Shown in pieces: positions 34,498-42,234 of a stretch of 64,000 nt of DNA. Position numbers and translations under genes: made by a program. Under the pieces are notes generated by a model that did not search any database, had not been told where the DNA came from, and saw nothing but the letters and a program-made list of their open reading frames with translations. Positions within the stretch are counted from its first letter, which is position 1. Each line of letters begins with the position of its first letter. The stretch comes from CALVGQ01 sp031551965 (GTDB lineage Bacteria > Bacillota_I > Bacilli_A > Erysipelotrichales > Erysipelotrichaceae), in the NCBI GenBank assembly GCA_031551965.1, contig JAVBMW010000015.1, positions 1 through 64,000 of the forward strand. Direction: 5' to 3'.

Positions 34498-35562
34498 ATG
34501 TCAGAAAATAAAAATGAAGTAGTAAAACAGGGGAAACCGAAATGGTTATCCTCAATCGCATCCGCACAAGACCATTATCTTGAAGTAATTGCACAATCCG
34601 CAGAAGTAATGAACATTCAATATGACGATTACCAAAAAGTATGTGTAATGAACCTTTTAGTTAAGATGCAAGAGGTTCTTGAAAAAGAAGGGCTTATGTT
34701 TAATGACGTGAATCAAAACAATTTAAAGACTATTTTGGAAAACGCTGCAATGCTTAGACTGAATGCTGCAGCGAGCCCAAGAGAATGTTATGTGATTATT
34801 CGTAATGTTAAAAAAGGCGATAAATGGTTTAAAGAATTTGAATTCGGAGTCGAAGGAGACGGCAACGACAAAATTTTACGCAAATATGGTGTTGAAGTTG
34901 AAAAAGTCTGTCCGATTTGGATTGTTCGTGAAGGTGATGAATTTACATATGCTTCGTTTAAGGGATTAGACATTGAACCTCCTACATGGGTACAAAAGGG
35001 TTGTGTAAACAAAGTTCTTCGTGTTGTATATCCAATTATCATGACAGATGGTTCAGTTAATTATCATATCTCTGAACGTGAAGAAGTTCGATTTAATCTA
35101 TTAGCTCACATTAGTAACAATGTTATGAAGAAAAGTGATAAGGACGGTTGGACAGCTGCTAAAAAAGCTGAACTTAGTAATCGAATCAAAGACTTTACTC
35201 TTGATGAACTATTCGCTGATGAAGAATGTTTATCAATCATGTCTCCGTCATGGAGGGCTCCACACAGCCGTGAAGCGATGATCCTACGTAAAATGCGTAA
35301 TAATTGCATTAAAAAGATACCTAAGAGCTTTGAAAATGCATTCCAACATACCGCTTATGAATCAACTTTTGATGAATACGATCAGTATGAAAAAGAACGA
35401 CCAAATCCATCAGATGTGTTGGACGCTGAATTCTCTGAATCAGCAGGAAAAGAAGAACTCTCAGCGCCAATTATTGTTGATGAAGTAAATACATCAGAAG
35501 TAGTAGAAAGTGGCTCAGAGTCAATAGAACAGCCGTCAAATAAAAGAACGGCAGGATTCTAA
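34498..35562 (+). CDS. RecT-like recombinase (probable)
   Basis: The 354-aa protein starts at ATG 34498, 7 bp after AGGGAG; the TTG at 34480 overlaps that site. NAAMLRLNAAASPRECYVII (about residues 83-102) and ILRKMRNNCIKKIPKSFENAF fit the layout of RecT single-strand annealing proteins, and its place between an SbcC-like ATPase/DUF2303 and an MBL-fold gene is typical. The C-terminal 60 residues are acidic and low complexity. Family assignment is moderate. Confidence 0.55.
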   Translation: MSENKNEVVKQGKPKWLSSIASAQDHYLEVIAQSAEVMNIQYDDYQKVCVMNLLVKMQEVLEKEGLMFNDVNQNNLKTILENAAMLRLNAAASPRECYVIIRNVKKGDKWFKEFEFGVEGDGNDKILRKYGVEVEKVCPIWIVREGDEFTYASFKGLDIEPPTWVQKGCVNKVLRVVYPIIMTDGSVNYHISEREEVRFNLLAHISNNVMKKSDKDGWTAAKKAELSNRIKDFTLDELFADEECLSIMSPSWRAPHSREAMILRKMRNNCIKKIPKSFENAFQHTAYESTFDEYDQYEKERPNPSDVLDAEFSESAGKEELSAPIIVDEVNTSEVVESGSESIEQPSNKRTAGF

Positions 35563-36314
35563 TGAACTTCATTAATCTAGGTAGTAGCAGTAGTGGGAAT
35601 TGCTACTATCTAGAGCTTGATAGAAAAGATAATCTACCTCCAGTTAAGATAATGCTGGAGGTGGGTTTCCCATATAAAGACATACTTAAAAAGTGCATTA
35701 ATGAAGGTATTGAGTTTAATGAAATAGATGCCTTCCTGGTTACTCACGGGCATAAGGATCATAGTTGTGCCATGAATGACCTAGTGAGCCGTGGTAAACG
35801 AGTTTATGCCAATTACAAACTAAGTAATGGCAATCTCAAAACAACGCTCAGAAACGATATACAGACGTATGTAGCACCAGATGTAAGAGTAATCTCATTC
35901 AATGTCATGCACGATGCGGATGATCCACTAGGATTTATCATATCAACAGGCGTAGAAACGATATTATTCGTGAACGATTGCAAGTATTTCGGGTACGATT
36001 TGAGTTTGATTAAATTCGATTATGTGTTCATTGAAGCCAATTATGATGGCACTACATTGCATTACGCATACGAAGAAGCTAAGAGGTCAAACGATCCATC
36101 GAACACAAAGAGATACGAACGTATTTTTAACTCTCATATGTCATTGAAAAACTGCATTGAGCACCTTAAAAAGTTAAATTTAACAAACTGCAAAGCGGTG
36201 TTTTTAATGCATCTTAGCGATCGCCATGCGAACGAAAATCAATTTAAAAAACGTGTCCAGGATGAAATCGGCGTTAAGACATTTGTGTGTAAAAAAAATG
36301 GCGGAATTATTTAG
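35562..36314 (+). CDS. MBL-fold metallo-hydrolase
   Basis: This 250-aa protein has the metallo-beta-lactamase motif LVTHGHKDHS (HxHxDH, about residues 66-75), GSSSSGNCYY at the N-terminus, and FVNDCKYFGYD and HLSDRHANE later. It is like YycJ/WalJ-type nucleases or phosphodiesterases, common after recT in phages. It overlaps the previous stop by one base (TAATG). Confidence 0.85.
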   Translation: MNFINLGSSSSGNCYYLELDRKDNLPPVKIMLEVGFPYKDILKKCINEGIEFNEIDAFLVTHGHKDHSCAMNDLVSRGKRVYANYKLSNGNLKTTLRNDIQTYVAPDVRVISFNVMHDADDPLGFIISTGVETILFVNDCKYFGYDLSLIKFDYVFIEANYDGTTLHYAYEEAKRSNDPSNTKRYERIFNSHMSLKNCIEHLKKLNLTNCKAVFLMHLSDRHANENQFKKRVQDEIGVKTFVCKKNGGII

Positions 36315-36328
36315 AAAGGTGGGGTGTT

Positions 36329-37147
36329 ATGCCATTCAGAAATGTAGATACAGGGGTGTGGAATGATCCCGAATTCGTAGATGAGTATACGGTATCGTTA
36401 CGGTATTTTTGGTTGTATTTGCTTACAAACCCTCACAATTCAATCTGCGGAGTTGCTCGAATTTCAAAAAGAACCATTGCTTATGAAACTGGATACGATA
36501 TCGATACGGTATCCGAATTAATTGATAAGTTTAAAAATGAATACAAAAAAATTGATTATGATGAAGAAACTCAAGAAATCATAATTATCAAATGGTACCG
36601 TTATAACTGGACTAAAAGCCAAAAATTACTTACAAATGTTGTTAAAAATTTATCGAAAATCAAGTGTGAAAGGTATGTAGTTTATTTAACTAAATTGGTT
36701 AAAATAATTTCTAATTTAAAAGGTGAAATTAATACGGTATCGATACAGTATCGATACGTTACTGATCCTATACCTGATCCTATTACTATATCTGATACTG
36801 ATTCTATTACTGATACTGATATAGATTCTATAGATATATCTAATTTACTAGAAGAGACGATCGATGAGTCTGATATCGAAAAATCTAAAACAGAAAATTT
36901 ATATGAAAGATTTGAGTTTGAATTTGGTCGTCCACTGAGTCAACCGGAATTTCAAAGATTAAGTGATTGGATTTGTAGCGACATAGAAACCGCACTATTG
37001 CCTTTAGCACTCAAAGAAGCATCGCTATACAAGAAATACGATTTCAATTACATTGCAAAAATTCTAGATGCTTGGAAACAAAAAGGATTCACAGCAGATC
37101 AGATCGCTGCAGGCAAACATTGTGAGGAAGGAGCGACGAATGTATGA
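36329..37147 (+). CDS. DnaD-like replication initiator
   Basis: This 272-aa protein has an N-terminal winged-helix part (VDTGVWNDPEFVDEYTVSLRYFWLYLLTNP, about residues 4-33), a central Asp/Ile/Thr low-complexity linker (about 148-180), and a DnaD C-terminal domain (about 190-262, FEFEFGRPLSQPEFQ...YIAKILDAWKQKGF). It probably binds the phage origin and loads the host helicase. The gene contains repeated sequences that may be the origin itself. Confidence 0.85.
   Translation: MPFRNVDTGVWNDPEFVDEYTVSLRYFWLYLLTNPHNSICGVARISKRTIAYETGYDIDTVSELIDKFKNEYKKIDYDEETQEIIIIKWYRYNWTKSQKLLTNVVKNLSKIKCERYVVYLTKLVKIISNLKGEINTVSIQYRYVTDPIPDPITISDTDSITDTDIDSIDISNLLEETIDESDIEKSKTENLYERFEFEFGRPLSQPEFQRLSDWICSDIETALLPLALKEASLYKKYDFNYIAKILDAWKQKGFTADQIAAGKHCEEGATNV
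36388..36758 (+). repeat. Iteron-like repeats inside the dnaD-like gene, candidate phage origin
   Basis: Three copies of a sequence close to TACGGTATCGATACGGTAT lie at 36388-36407, 36494-36513 and 36733-36758; the last is extended by a half unit. Each centres on GTATCGATAC or a one-base variant, a palindrome. A very AT-rich, CTGATACTGAT-repeat stretch follows at about 36770-36850 and could unwind. Phage origins often lie in the initiator gene. Confidence 0.55.
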
Positions 37148-37875
37148 GGACAGAACAGGAAGCCTTGGATTTGAATGTTCCTGAAGTCATCAAGAAAGTT
37201 CGAGGTGTATTAGAAACATTTAATGATTTAGACGGTGAAATATACAACCTGTTCAAAGTTATTCGTGAAAGACCCGAAGAACTGATCAGAACCCTAGAGG
37301 CTACCCCTTGGAGTAGGCAAGAATACATGGAATCATACGAAAGAGATTTCTTTATACAAAGCGATGTTGAAATGGCTCGTTTATTCTTGGTAAAGATGTG
37401 GCAAGGTATTGGATCAAAGACCGCAGACCGTACTGGATGGAGAAACAATATCAAAGGTGTTAATGGTAATGTAGCTAGATTTCATACTTCATTGCCAACA
37501 GAAATTTTGGAAGTTTCTGAAAGACTTAAGTGTAAAAATGGTAAAATCGTTCAAATTGAAAATCAAGACATGTTTCAGTTAATTGAACGTTATAACCGCG
37601 AAAATGTGTTGATGTACATTGACCCACCATATGTGCGTTCAACTAGGAATAATAGAATTTACAAACATGAGTTTACTGATGATGATCATAGACGTTTGCT
37701 TGAACTATGCAATAAGAGTAAAGCGAAGATCGTGATTAGCGGTTACGATTGTCCGCTTTATCAAGACATGCTGAAATCATGGAACCACTATACAACTCAA
37801 TGCACCACTGAAAGCGGAAAAACAAAAGAGGAATCAATATGGCTTAATTATGAGCTGGAAAATAAATTGTTTTAA
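37144..37875 (+). CDS. Dam-like (D12 class) adenine methyltransferase, N-terminus missing
   Basis: The 243-aa protein aligns with D12 class adenine methylases from ETFNDLDGEIYNLFKVIRER (about residue 24) through the catalytic DPPYVRS (about 159-165) and the C-terminal SGYDCPLY region. The family's first 40-60 residues, with the GGK and FxGxG SAM-binding motifs, are absent; before residue 20 the sequence diverges. It overlaps the DnaD gene end. The protein is probably inactive unless it is complemented. Confidence 0.75.
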   Translation: MRTEQEALDLNVPEVIKKVRGVLETFNDLDGEIYNLFKVIRERPEELIRTLEATPWSRQEYMESYERDFFIQSDVEMARLFLVKMWQGIGSKTADRTGWRNNIKGVNGNVARFHTSLPTEILEVSERLKCKNGKIVQIENQDMFQLIERYNRENVLMYIDPPYVRSTRNNRIYKHEFTDDDHRRLLELCNKSKAKIVISGYDCPLYQDMLKSWNHYTTQCTTESGKTKEESIWLNYELENKLF

Positions 37876-37901
37876 AAAATGAAAAAGGAAAGGGAAATGT
37901 T

Positions 37902-38348
37902 ATGGAAGTAGCAATAGATAAATTACGATTACAATCAGAAAAAGAATCAGCACCGGTTAAAAAGGTTGTTGAATATTTGATTGAACATTTAAACAAAGAG
38001 CCAGTGTTTGCAGATAAAGTGAATTACGAAAAGAAGTCAGTTAAGGAAATGATGGAGTATATATACTCCGAGGCGGTTAAACTTGCGTCTCGAGATAATC
38101 CAGGAGCATTTTTAGATGATTCAACAGTCTATGGTTGGGCAGTTCATTATTTTGATGAAGAAAATTTAGAATTCGAAAAAGTAAAAGTAAGAGTGGATAC
38201 GAGTTCAAATAACGCTATGCCAAAAGTTGAATCTAAGAAAGAGGTATCAAAGCCAAAAGTTAAACAGAAAAAAGTTGATGAATTTAACATGAATATCTTT
38301 GATTTTATGGGTGATGAAAAGGAATCTTATGAAGAAGAAAGCGTATGA
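37902..38348 (+). CDS. PcfK-like protein
   Basis: This 148-aa protein has the PcfK pattern: KKVVEYLIEHLNKEP at the start, DDSTVYGWAVHYFDEENLEF in the middle, and a Lys-rich tail ending NIFDFMG. PcfK was first seen on conjugative plasmid pCF10 and is common in prophages next to PcfJ. Function unknown. It overlaps pcfJ by 20 bases. Confidence 0.8.
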   Translation: MEVAIDKLRLQSEKESAPVKKVVEYLIEHLNKEPVFADKVNYEKKSVKEMMEYIYSEAVKLASRDNPGAFLDDSTVYGWAVHYFDEENLEFEKVKVRVDTSSNNAMPKVESKKEVSKPKVKQKKVDEFNMNIFDFMGDEKESYEEESV

Positions 38349-39834
38349 AGTTGATGATCTTCTTAAAATAGTTCCTGCAATCCCAGAGAATTTTAATGTT
38401 TATTTAAACACTCTGAGTCTGCATGATTTCAATTTCATATTTGGGTATGCATTAGGGAAAAAGCGATACAAACTTCATTGTACTCACTGTAACCACGATT
38501 TCGAGAAAGAACTAAACGGAAGAAAAGGCATAGAAGTTATTTGTCCTCATTGCAAAAATAAATATAAGTTTGCAAATAGCAAGAAGACAATCGGTATGTA
38601 CTATTCAGATTTATTCACACTCATACAAAAAACCACTGACAATAAAGGGTTAATATTCAGAATGTTCCATGTTACATATCGGTATAAAATCGTTGATAAA
38701 GATACGTTTGAAAGATGTGAATCTACAATTGAATCTATGCGAGATTATTATTTCTTTGATACTAAAAAATGGAAGAAGATAACATATGGGATGTATAGCA
38801 ACATGGGCTCGATTTCATTCGGTGGTTGTAAAGAAGATTGGCGATATCCTACTAGATCATGTAATACAGATTTCTTCAGTTACACATACGCAGAAAATAT
38901 TAAGCGGATTATCAAAGATACTCCGTTTAAATATTCAGCTGCAAATCTATTTTTTAAAGATATTAAAAATCAAAAATCGTGCACATCAGACTATTTCGAG
39001 GGCTACACATATACACCGAAATTAGAGCTAGTTACGAAGTTCGGATATTCATACTTGCTAAGAAAAGAGCTTGCAAATCAGTTTAATTCAAGTAGTGTCG
39101 AATTACGATGCAATCTTATAGTAAAAAAAGTATTTGAAATAAAACAGGAATTTGGTTTAGATATTTCAAAATATAAGTTTGATAATGATGAAATCGGTCT
39201 CCTATTAAAATTAAAAGATGTTGATTTAATACTCAAGTGCAAAAAACAAGGAATTGGGGTTAGAACTGCAGAAGAAACATTAAAGTTCATTACCATCAAT
39301 CAAGCTAAACGATATTTCAGTAAAAAAAGAGAAGATTACTCTCTATATCCAGATTATCTTAGATTTGCAAGTGATTTAGGAATGGACATGAACAATACAA
39401 AAATAATTTATCCCAAAAATATCAAAAAATCGCATGATGAGTTGATGATCGAACACGAAAAATACGAATCGCAACTACTTCAAGAAAACTTCGATAAAGT
39501 GGTAAAAGCATTAGAAAAATTATCTTACGAAAAAAACGGATACATAATCAGACCAGCTCACTCTCAATCTGAATTGATTGAAGAGAGCAAAGCACTAGAC
39601 CACTGTGTACGAAGTTATGCAGAGAGAATGTCAAAAGGAGAGACTGCGATATTCTTTGTACGAACTGAGAGAAAGAAAGATAAACCATTATATACATTAG
39701 AGTTTAAGAATAACAAGGTAGGTCAGTTTAGAGGTAAGAGCAATTGTACTCCAGATAAAAAAGCAAAAAACTTTGTTGATTTATGGATAAAGAATGTTGT
39801 CAACAAACAAATGAAAGTTGAGAGTGAATTATGA
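38329..39834 (+). CDS. PcfJ-like protein
   Basis: The 501-aa protein begins at ATG 38329, 5 bp after AAAAGGA. It has an N-terminal zinc ribbon (CTHCNHDF and CPHCKNKY, about residues 44-73) and the C-terminal PcfJ core (RPAHSQSELIEESKALDHCV, ...AIFFVR..., LYTLEF...). The zinc ribbon suggests nucleic acid binding. It is paired with PcfK as usual, and the role is unknown. Confidence 0.85.
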   Translation: MKKKAYEVDDLLKIVPAIPENFNVYLNTLSLHDFNFIFGYALGKKRYKLHCTHCNHDFEKELNGRKGIEVICPHCKNKYKFANSKKTIGMYYSDLFTLIQKTTDNKGLIFRMFHVTYRYKIVDKDTFERCESTIESMRDYYFFDTKKWKKITYGMYSNMGSISFGGCKEDWRYPTRSCNTDFFSYTYAENIKRIIKDTPFKYSAANLFFKDIKNQKSCTSDYFEGYTYTPKLELVTKFGYSYLLRKELANQFNSSSVELRCNLIVKKVFEIKQEFGLDISKYKFDNDEIGLLLKLKDVDLILKCKKQGIGVRTAEETLKFITINQAKRYFSKKREDYSLYPDYLRFASDLGMDMNNTKIIYPKNIKKSHDELMIEHEKYESQLLQENFDKVVKALEKLSYEKNGYIIRPAHSQSELIEESKALDHCVRSYAERMSKGETAIFFVRTERKKDKPLYTLEFKNNKVGQFRGKSNCTPDKKAKNFVDLWIKNVVNKQMKVESEL

Positions 39835-40268
39835 CAATAGAAATTAAATGGACTGAAGATTTAATCATAGCTGAGCTTAAAAGAATGATAGCTGATCGTA
39901 AGCTTGATTATGTGCCATCAATTCGCGAAATGGATGCATACTTCGGTAGCTCGATGTTCAGTAACCAAGTTAGGAAGAGAGGAATGATTAGCGAACTTCC
40001 TGAGTTACTTAATCTTCCAAAGAAAATGAAATCGTATACCAAAATCAACGCACTAAAATCGAACAAACCAAAAGTATCGAAATTACCAATGCCTAGTTAC
40101 GTTAAACAAAATCTTGAGAGATTCGGTAATTGCTATGTTGGAAAAAGTACATTTAAGAAGTTTAAAACTGCTGATGGGATGAAAGAAGCAGTGATGATCT
40201 TTTGCGGTATTGATGTAAGTGTTCAAATATTAAGTGGTAAAGATGCAATATTAGTTAGGCAAGTATAA
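39831..40268 (+). CDS. Hypothetical early phage protein
   Basis: This 145-aa protein starts within the PcfJ stop (ATGA). The first 55 residues look like a small DNA-binding fold (IREMDAYFGSSMFSNQVRKR), followed by a basic middle and a beta-rich end. No family recognised. Confidence 0.6.
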   Translation: MTIEIKWTEDLIIAELKRMIADRKLDYVPSIREMDAYFGSSMFSNQVRKRGMISELPELLNLPKKMKSYTKINALKSNKPKVSKLPMPSYVKQNLERFGNCYVGKSTFKKFKTADGMKEAVMIFCGIDVSVQILSGKDAILVRQV

Positions 40269-40292
40269 AATATCAAAAAAAGAAAGTGGGAA

Positions 40293-40586
40293 ATGATCAT
40301 GAACAAAGAAAAATTAAACGAATTAGCCAACAGTTCCGATTACAAAGATAGATTCAAAGCAGAAGTATATCAATTACAGGATAAAAGAGATAAATTATCG
40401 AAACTCATAGAAGATAATGACTACAATAGACTTGATTTTGAGTTATCTTGTCCTGTAGAACTACTTAAAGAACAAGAATATTACATGTACAGATATCTTG
40501 ATATTCTTTACCAACGTGCAGCAATAGAAAAAGTCCAACTAGATCGTAGTGAGGTAATGCTGATTGTTGATCAGTTTGTGAAGTAG
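40293..40586 (+). CDS. crAss001_48-related small protein
   Basis: This 97-aa helical protein resembles the crAss001_48-related family (short phage proteins of the pattern RFKAEVYQLQDKRDKLSKLI...LLKEQEYYMYRYLDILYQR). An ATG at 40299 is an alternative start. Function unknown. Confidence 0.6.
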   Translation: MIMNKEKLNELANSSDYKDRFKAEVYQLQDKRDKLSKLIEDNDYNRLDFELSCPVELLKEQEYYMYRYLDILYQRAAIEKVQLDRSEVMLIVDQFVK

Positions 40587-40605
40587 AGAAAGTTGAGGAA
40601 GAATC

Positions 40606-40791
40606 ATGTTAAAAGCAAAAGCAATTAAAATTGAACGAAAGCTGTTCGGAGACACATTTATCCATTTCGAATGTGCAAACTGTGGACAAAATGTGCTATC
40701 AGGTCAATCTTTTTATAAGTATTGTCCTGGATGCGGAGCTAAACTCGAGGATCCAACAGATGAACGACTTAGAGATTTGATTGAGGAGTGA
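40606..40791 (+). CDS. 61-aa zinc-ribbon protein
   Basis: The product has two CxxC pairs, CANCGQ and CPGCGA, spaced 16 residues apart, forming a zinc ribbon. It may bind DNA or protein. It overlaps no gene but is 4 bp from the next. Confidence 0.65.
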   Translation: MLKAKAIKIERKLFGDTFIHFECANCGQNVLSGQSFYKYCPGCGAKLEDPTDERLRDLIEE

Positions 40792-40795
40792 GGGT

Positions 40796-41062
40796 ATGAC
40801 TAACTACAAAATAATTACATTAGAAGTTGGACAAATTAATGAGTTGACTTATGTGCCTCATGATCTTAGCGAACAAGACCGACTTAGTATATTTAGAATT
40901 TCAATTGACATTTATCAAGATGGAAAAATAATTGAGGATATACCAGAATATGCAATAACACTTTGGACAGAAAAAGAGAACGTATGTATTGGAGCAGATA
41001 TAAAGCTAAGTGAGTGCACTGGAATAATAACAATTTGTTATGGGAGGAGTTATGAAGCGTGA
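40796..41062 (+). CDS. 88-aa hypothetical protein
   Basis: ATG 40796 follows GAGGAGTGAGGG. It is beta-rich (NYKIITLEVGQINELTYVPH) with no recognised family. It overlaps the next gene by four bases (GTGA). Confidence 0.6.
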   Translation: MTNYKIITLEVGQINELTYVPHDLSEQDRLSIFRISIDIYQDGKIIEDIPEYAITLWTEKENVCIGADIKLSECTGIITICYGRSYEA

Positions 41063-41484
41063 GCGAAGTGAAAATACTTAAGAAAAAGTTGGAACTTTAC
41101 GGTGAATACTCCAGGATGATCACTGAAAAAGAGAAACAACTTGATCGAATTGTGATGGCCAGTATAAACCATAGCGGAAATGATCACAAGGCTGCTAAAG
41201 AGCTAGGCTACTCCTCTGATGATCCAAAGAAGCCAATCGAAAATATGATGATCATTGATTTGATCTCGTTTGAAAAAGATATTCAAGATTTGGAAATGGA
41301 ACGTGATTATCTTGGAATCAATGAGTTTATTAGCGATTTGAGTGACGAGGATTATGAAATCATTAAGATGGCATTTATTGAAGATTGTTCACATGAAGAT
41401 ATAGGCTTTCAATTAGGATACTCTAAGCAGTGGGTGCAGAAAAAAATATCTGCAATTCTTGAAAGAGTAGTCGCGACTACTTGA
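41059..41484 (+). CDS. ArpU/sigma-70-region-4-like late transcription regulator
   Basis: This 141-aa protein has a C-terminal helix-turn-helix (DYEIIKMAFIEDCSHEDIGF...GYSKQWVQKKI, about residues 96-132) like ArpU/RinA phage regulators that turn on packaging and structural genes. It starts at GTG 41059 behind GGGAGGAG. Its place just before the terminase region fits that role. Confidence 0.75.
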   Translation: MSEVKILKKKLELYGEYSRMITEKEKQLDRIVMASINHSGNDHKAAKELGYSSDDPKKPIENMMIIDLISFEKDIQDLEMERDYLGINEFISDLSDEDYEIIKMAFIEDCSHEDIGFQLGYSKQWVQKKISAILERVVATT

Positions 41485-41494
41485 CTTTGTGTGA

Positions 41495-41590
41495 TACAAT
41501 GCGTGTGTAGGATGAATTAGCGAAGTACATACGAGACTTCAAGGTCATCTTCAAACAAAGACATTCAGAAATGGGTGTCTTTTATTTTAA
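41495..41590 (+). ncRNA. Candidate small RNA between the late regulator and RHH gene
   Basis: An extended -10 (TGATACAAT, 41492-41500) directly behind the late regulator is followed about 80 nt later by a terminator hairpin, AGACATTC/GGGTGTCT (41559-41580), with TTTTATTTT. No coding frame lies between. The gap thus seems to make a short RNA. No proper -35 is found; the TTGACT at 41481 is only 8 bp from the -10, so transcription may depend on the late regulator. Confidence 0.4.
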
Positions 41591-41613
41591 AAAATAAATT
41601 TTGAAAAAATCTC

Positions 41614-41655
41614 TTGACTTATGTATAAACATAAATTAATATTTGTTTAAACAAA
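41614..41655 (+). promoter_or_regulatory. Promoter of the RHH gene with two palindromes
   Basis: TTGACT (41614-41619), 17 bp, TAATAT (41637-41642). The palindrome TTATGT-ATAA-ACATAA (41619-41634) covers the spacer, and TTTGTTTAAACAAA (41642-41655) lies just after the -10. Short palindromes fit RHH dimers, so autoregulation is likely. Confidence 0.65.
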
Positions 41656-41672
41656 AGTAAGGAGGTGCAATC

Positions 41673-41849
41673 ATTAGTCCGAGAACTGGACGACCTACTG
41701 AGAAACCAAGAAAAAATGTAGTAGGTTTTAGATTAAATGAAGAAGAGCTAAAAAAACTTAATGAATGTGAGAAAATCACAGGAATGTCTAAAACCGAAAT
41801 TGTATCAAAAGGTATTGAATTGGTTTATCAAGAAGTCAAAGAACAATAA
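41673..41849 (+). CDS. CopG-like ribbon-helix-helix regulator with ATT start
   Basis: The 58-aa frame reads (M)SPRTGRPTEKPRKNVVGFRL with an RHH fold (VGFRLNEEELKKLNECEKIT) and is typical of a common phage/ICE family starting MSPRTGRP. The start codon position is ATT, 7 bp behind a strong AAGGAGG, with an in-frame TAA at 41658 and no ATG, GTG or TTG in between. The only other near choice is ATC at 41670. It probably represses its own promoter. Confidence 0.75.
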   Translation: MSPRTGRPTEKPRKNVVGFRLNEEELKKLNECEKITGMSKTEIVSKGIELVYQEVKEQ

Positions 41850-41854
41850 AAAAA

Positions 41855-41929
41855 GAGCACTCATCACATTCTTGGCAGAATTGAGTACTCAAGCCCATCT
41901 AGGCACTTAAATTATAACATTAAGTGCCT
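41855..41929 (+). promoter_or_regulatory. Double hairpin, copy 2 of a recurring noncoding motif
   Basis: GAGCACTC (41855-41862) pairs with GAGTACTC (41883-41890) with one C-A mismatch at the same place as in copy 1. A perfect 10-bp hairpin, AGGCACTTAA/TTAAGTGCCT (41901-41929), follows. It lies between the RHH gene and the next start, so may act as a terminator or attenuator. Confidence 0.5.
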
Positions 41930-41958
41930 CCAAAAACAACTAAAAGGAGGCTTTTTAT

Positions 41959-42234
41959 ATGCCATTTAATGAAGTTTTAGAGTTAGAATCCACAGTAGTA
42001 TTTCTTGAAGAAGATTTAAAGAAGGTATCGATGTTGTTGAATGAAATTATTCAAGTATTTTTTGAATATAAAGACCCAGCATTGGTAATGTATGCACTTG
42101 ATGAATACAAGACAAAAACTGATATTATTTTAGATTACGTTATTAGTGCAAAACAAAAAGTAAAAGAAATAGACAAGACAGTTCAAGATAAATTTGAGGA
42201 GGCAAAAAAAGATGAACCAACTACAAACAATTGA
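41959..42234 (+). CDS. 91-aa hypothetical coiled-coil protein
   Basis: A strong AAAAGGAGG precedes ATG 41959. The product is helical throughout (LESTVVFLEEDLKKVSMLLN, then KQKVKEIDKTVQDKFEEAK). No family recognised. It overlaps the antirepressor gene by 23 bases. Confidence 0.6.
   Translation: MPFNEVLELESTVVFLEEDLKKVSMLLNEIIQVFFEYKDPALVMYALDEYKTKTDIILDYVISAKQKVKEIDKTVQDKFEEAKKDEPTTNN

Noticed and set aside
41481..41500. TTGACT and TACAAT as a normal promoter
   Set aside because: Only 8 bp separate the boxes; kept only as an extended -10 candidate.
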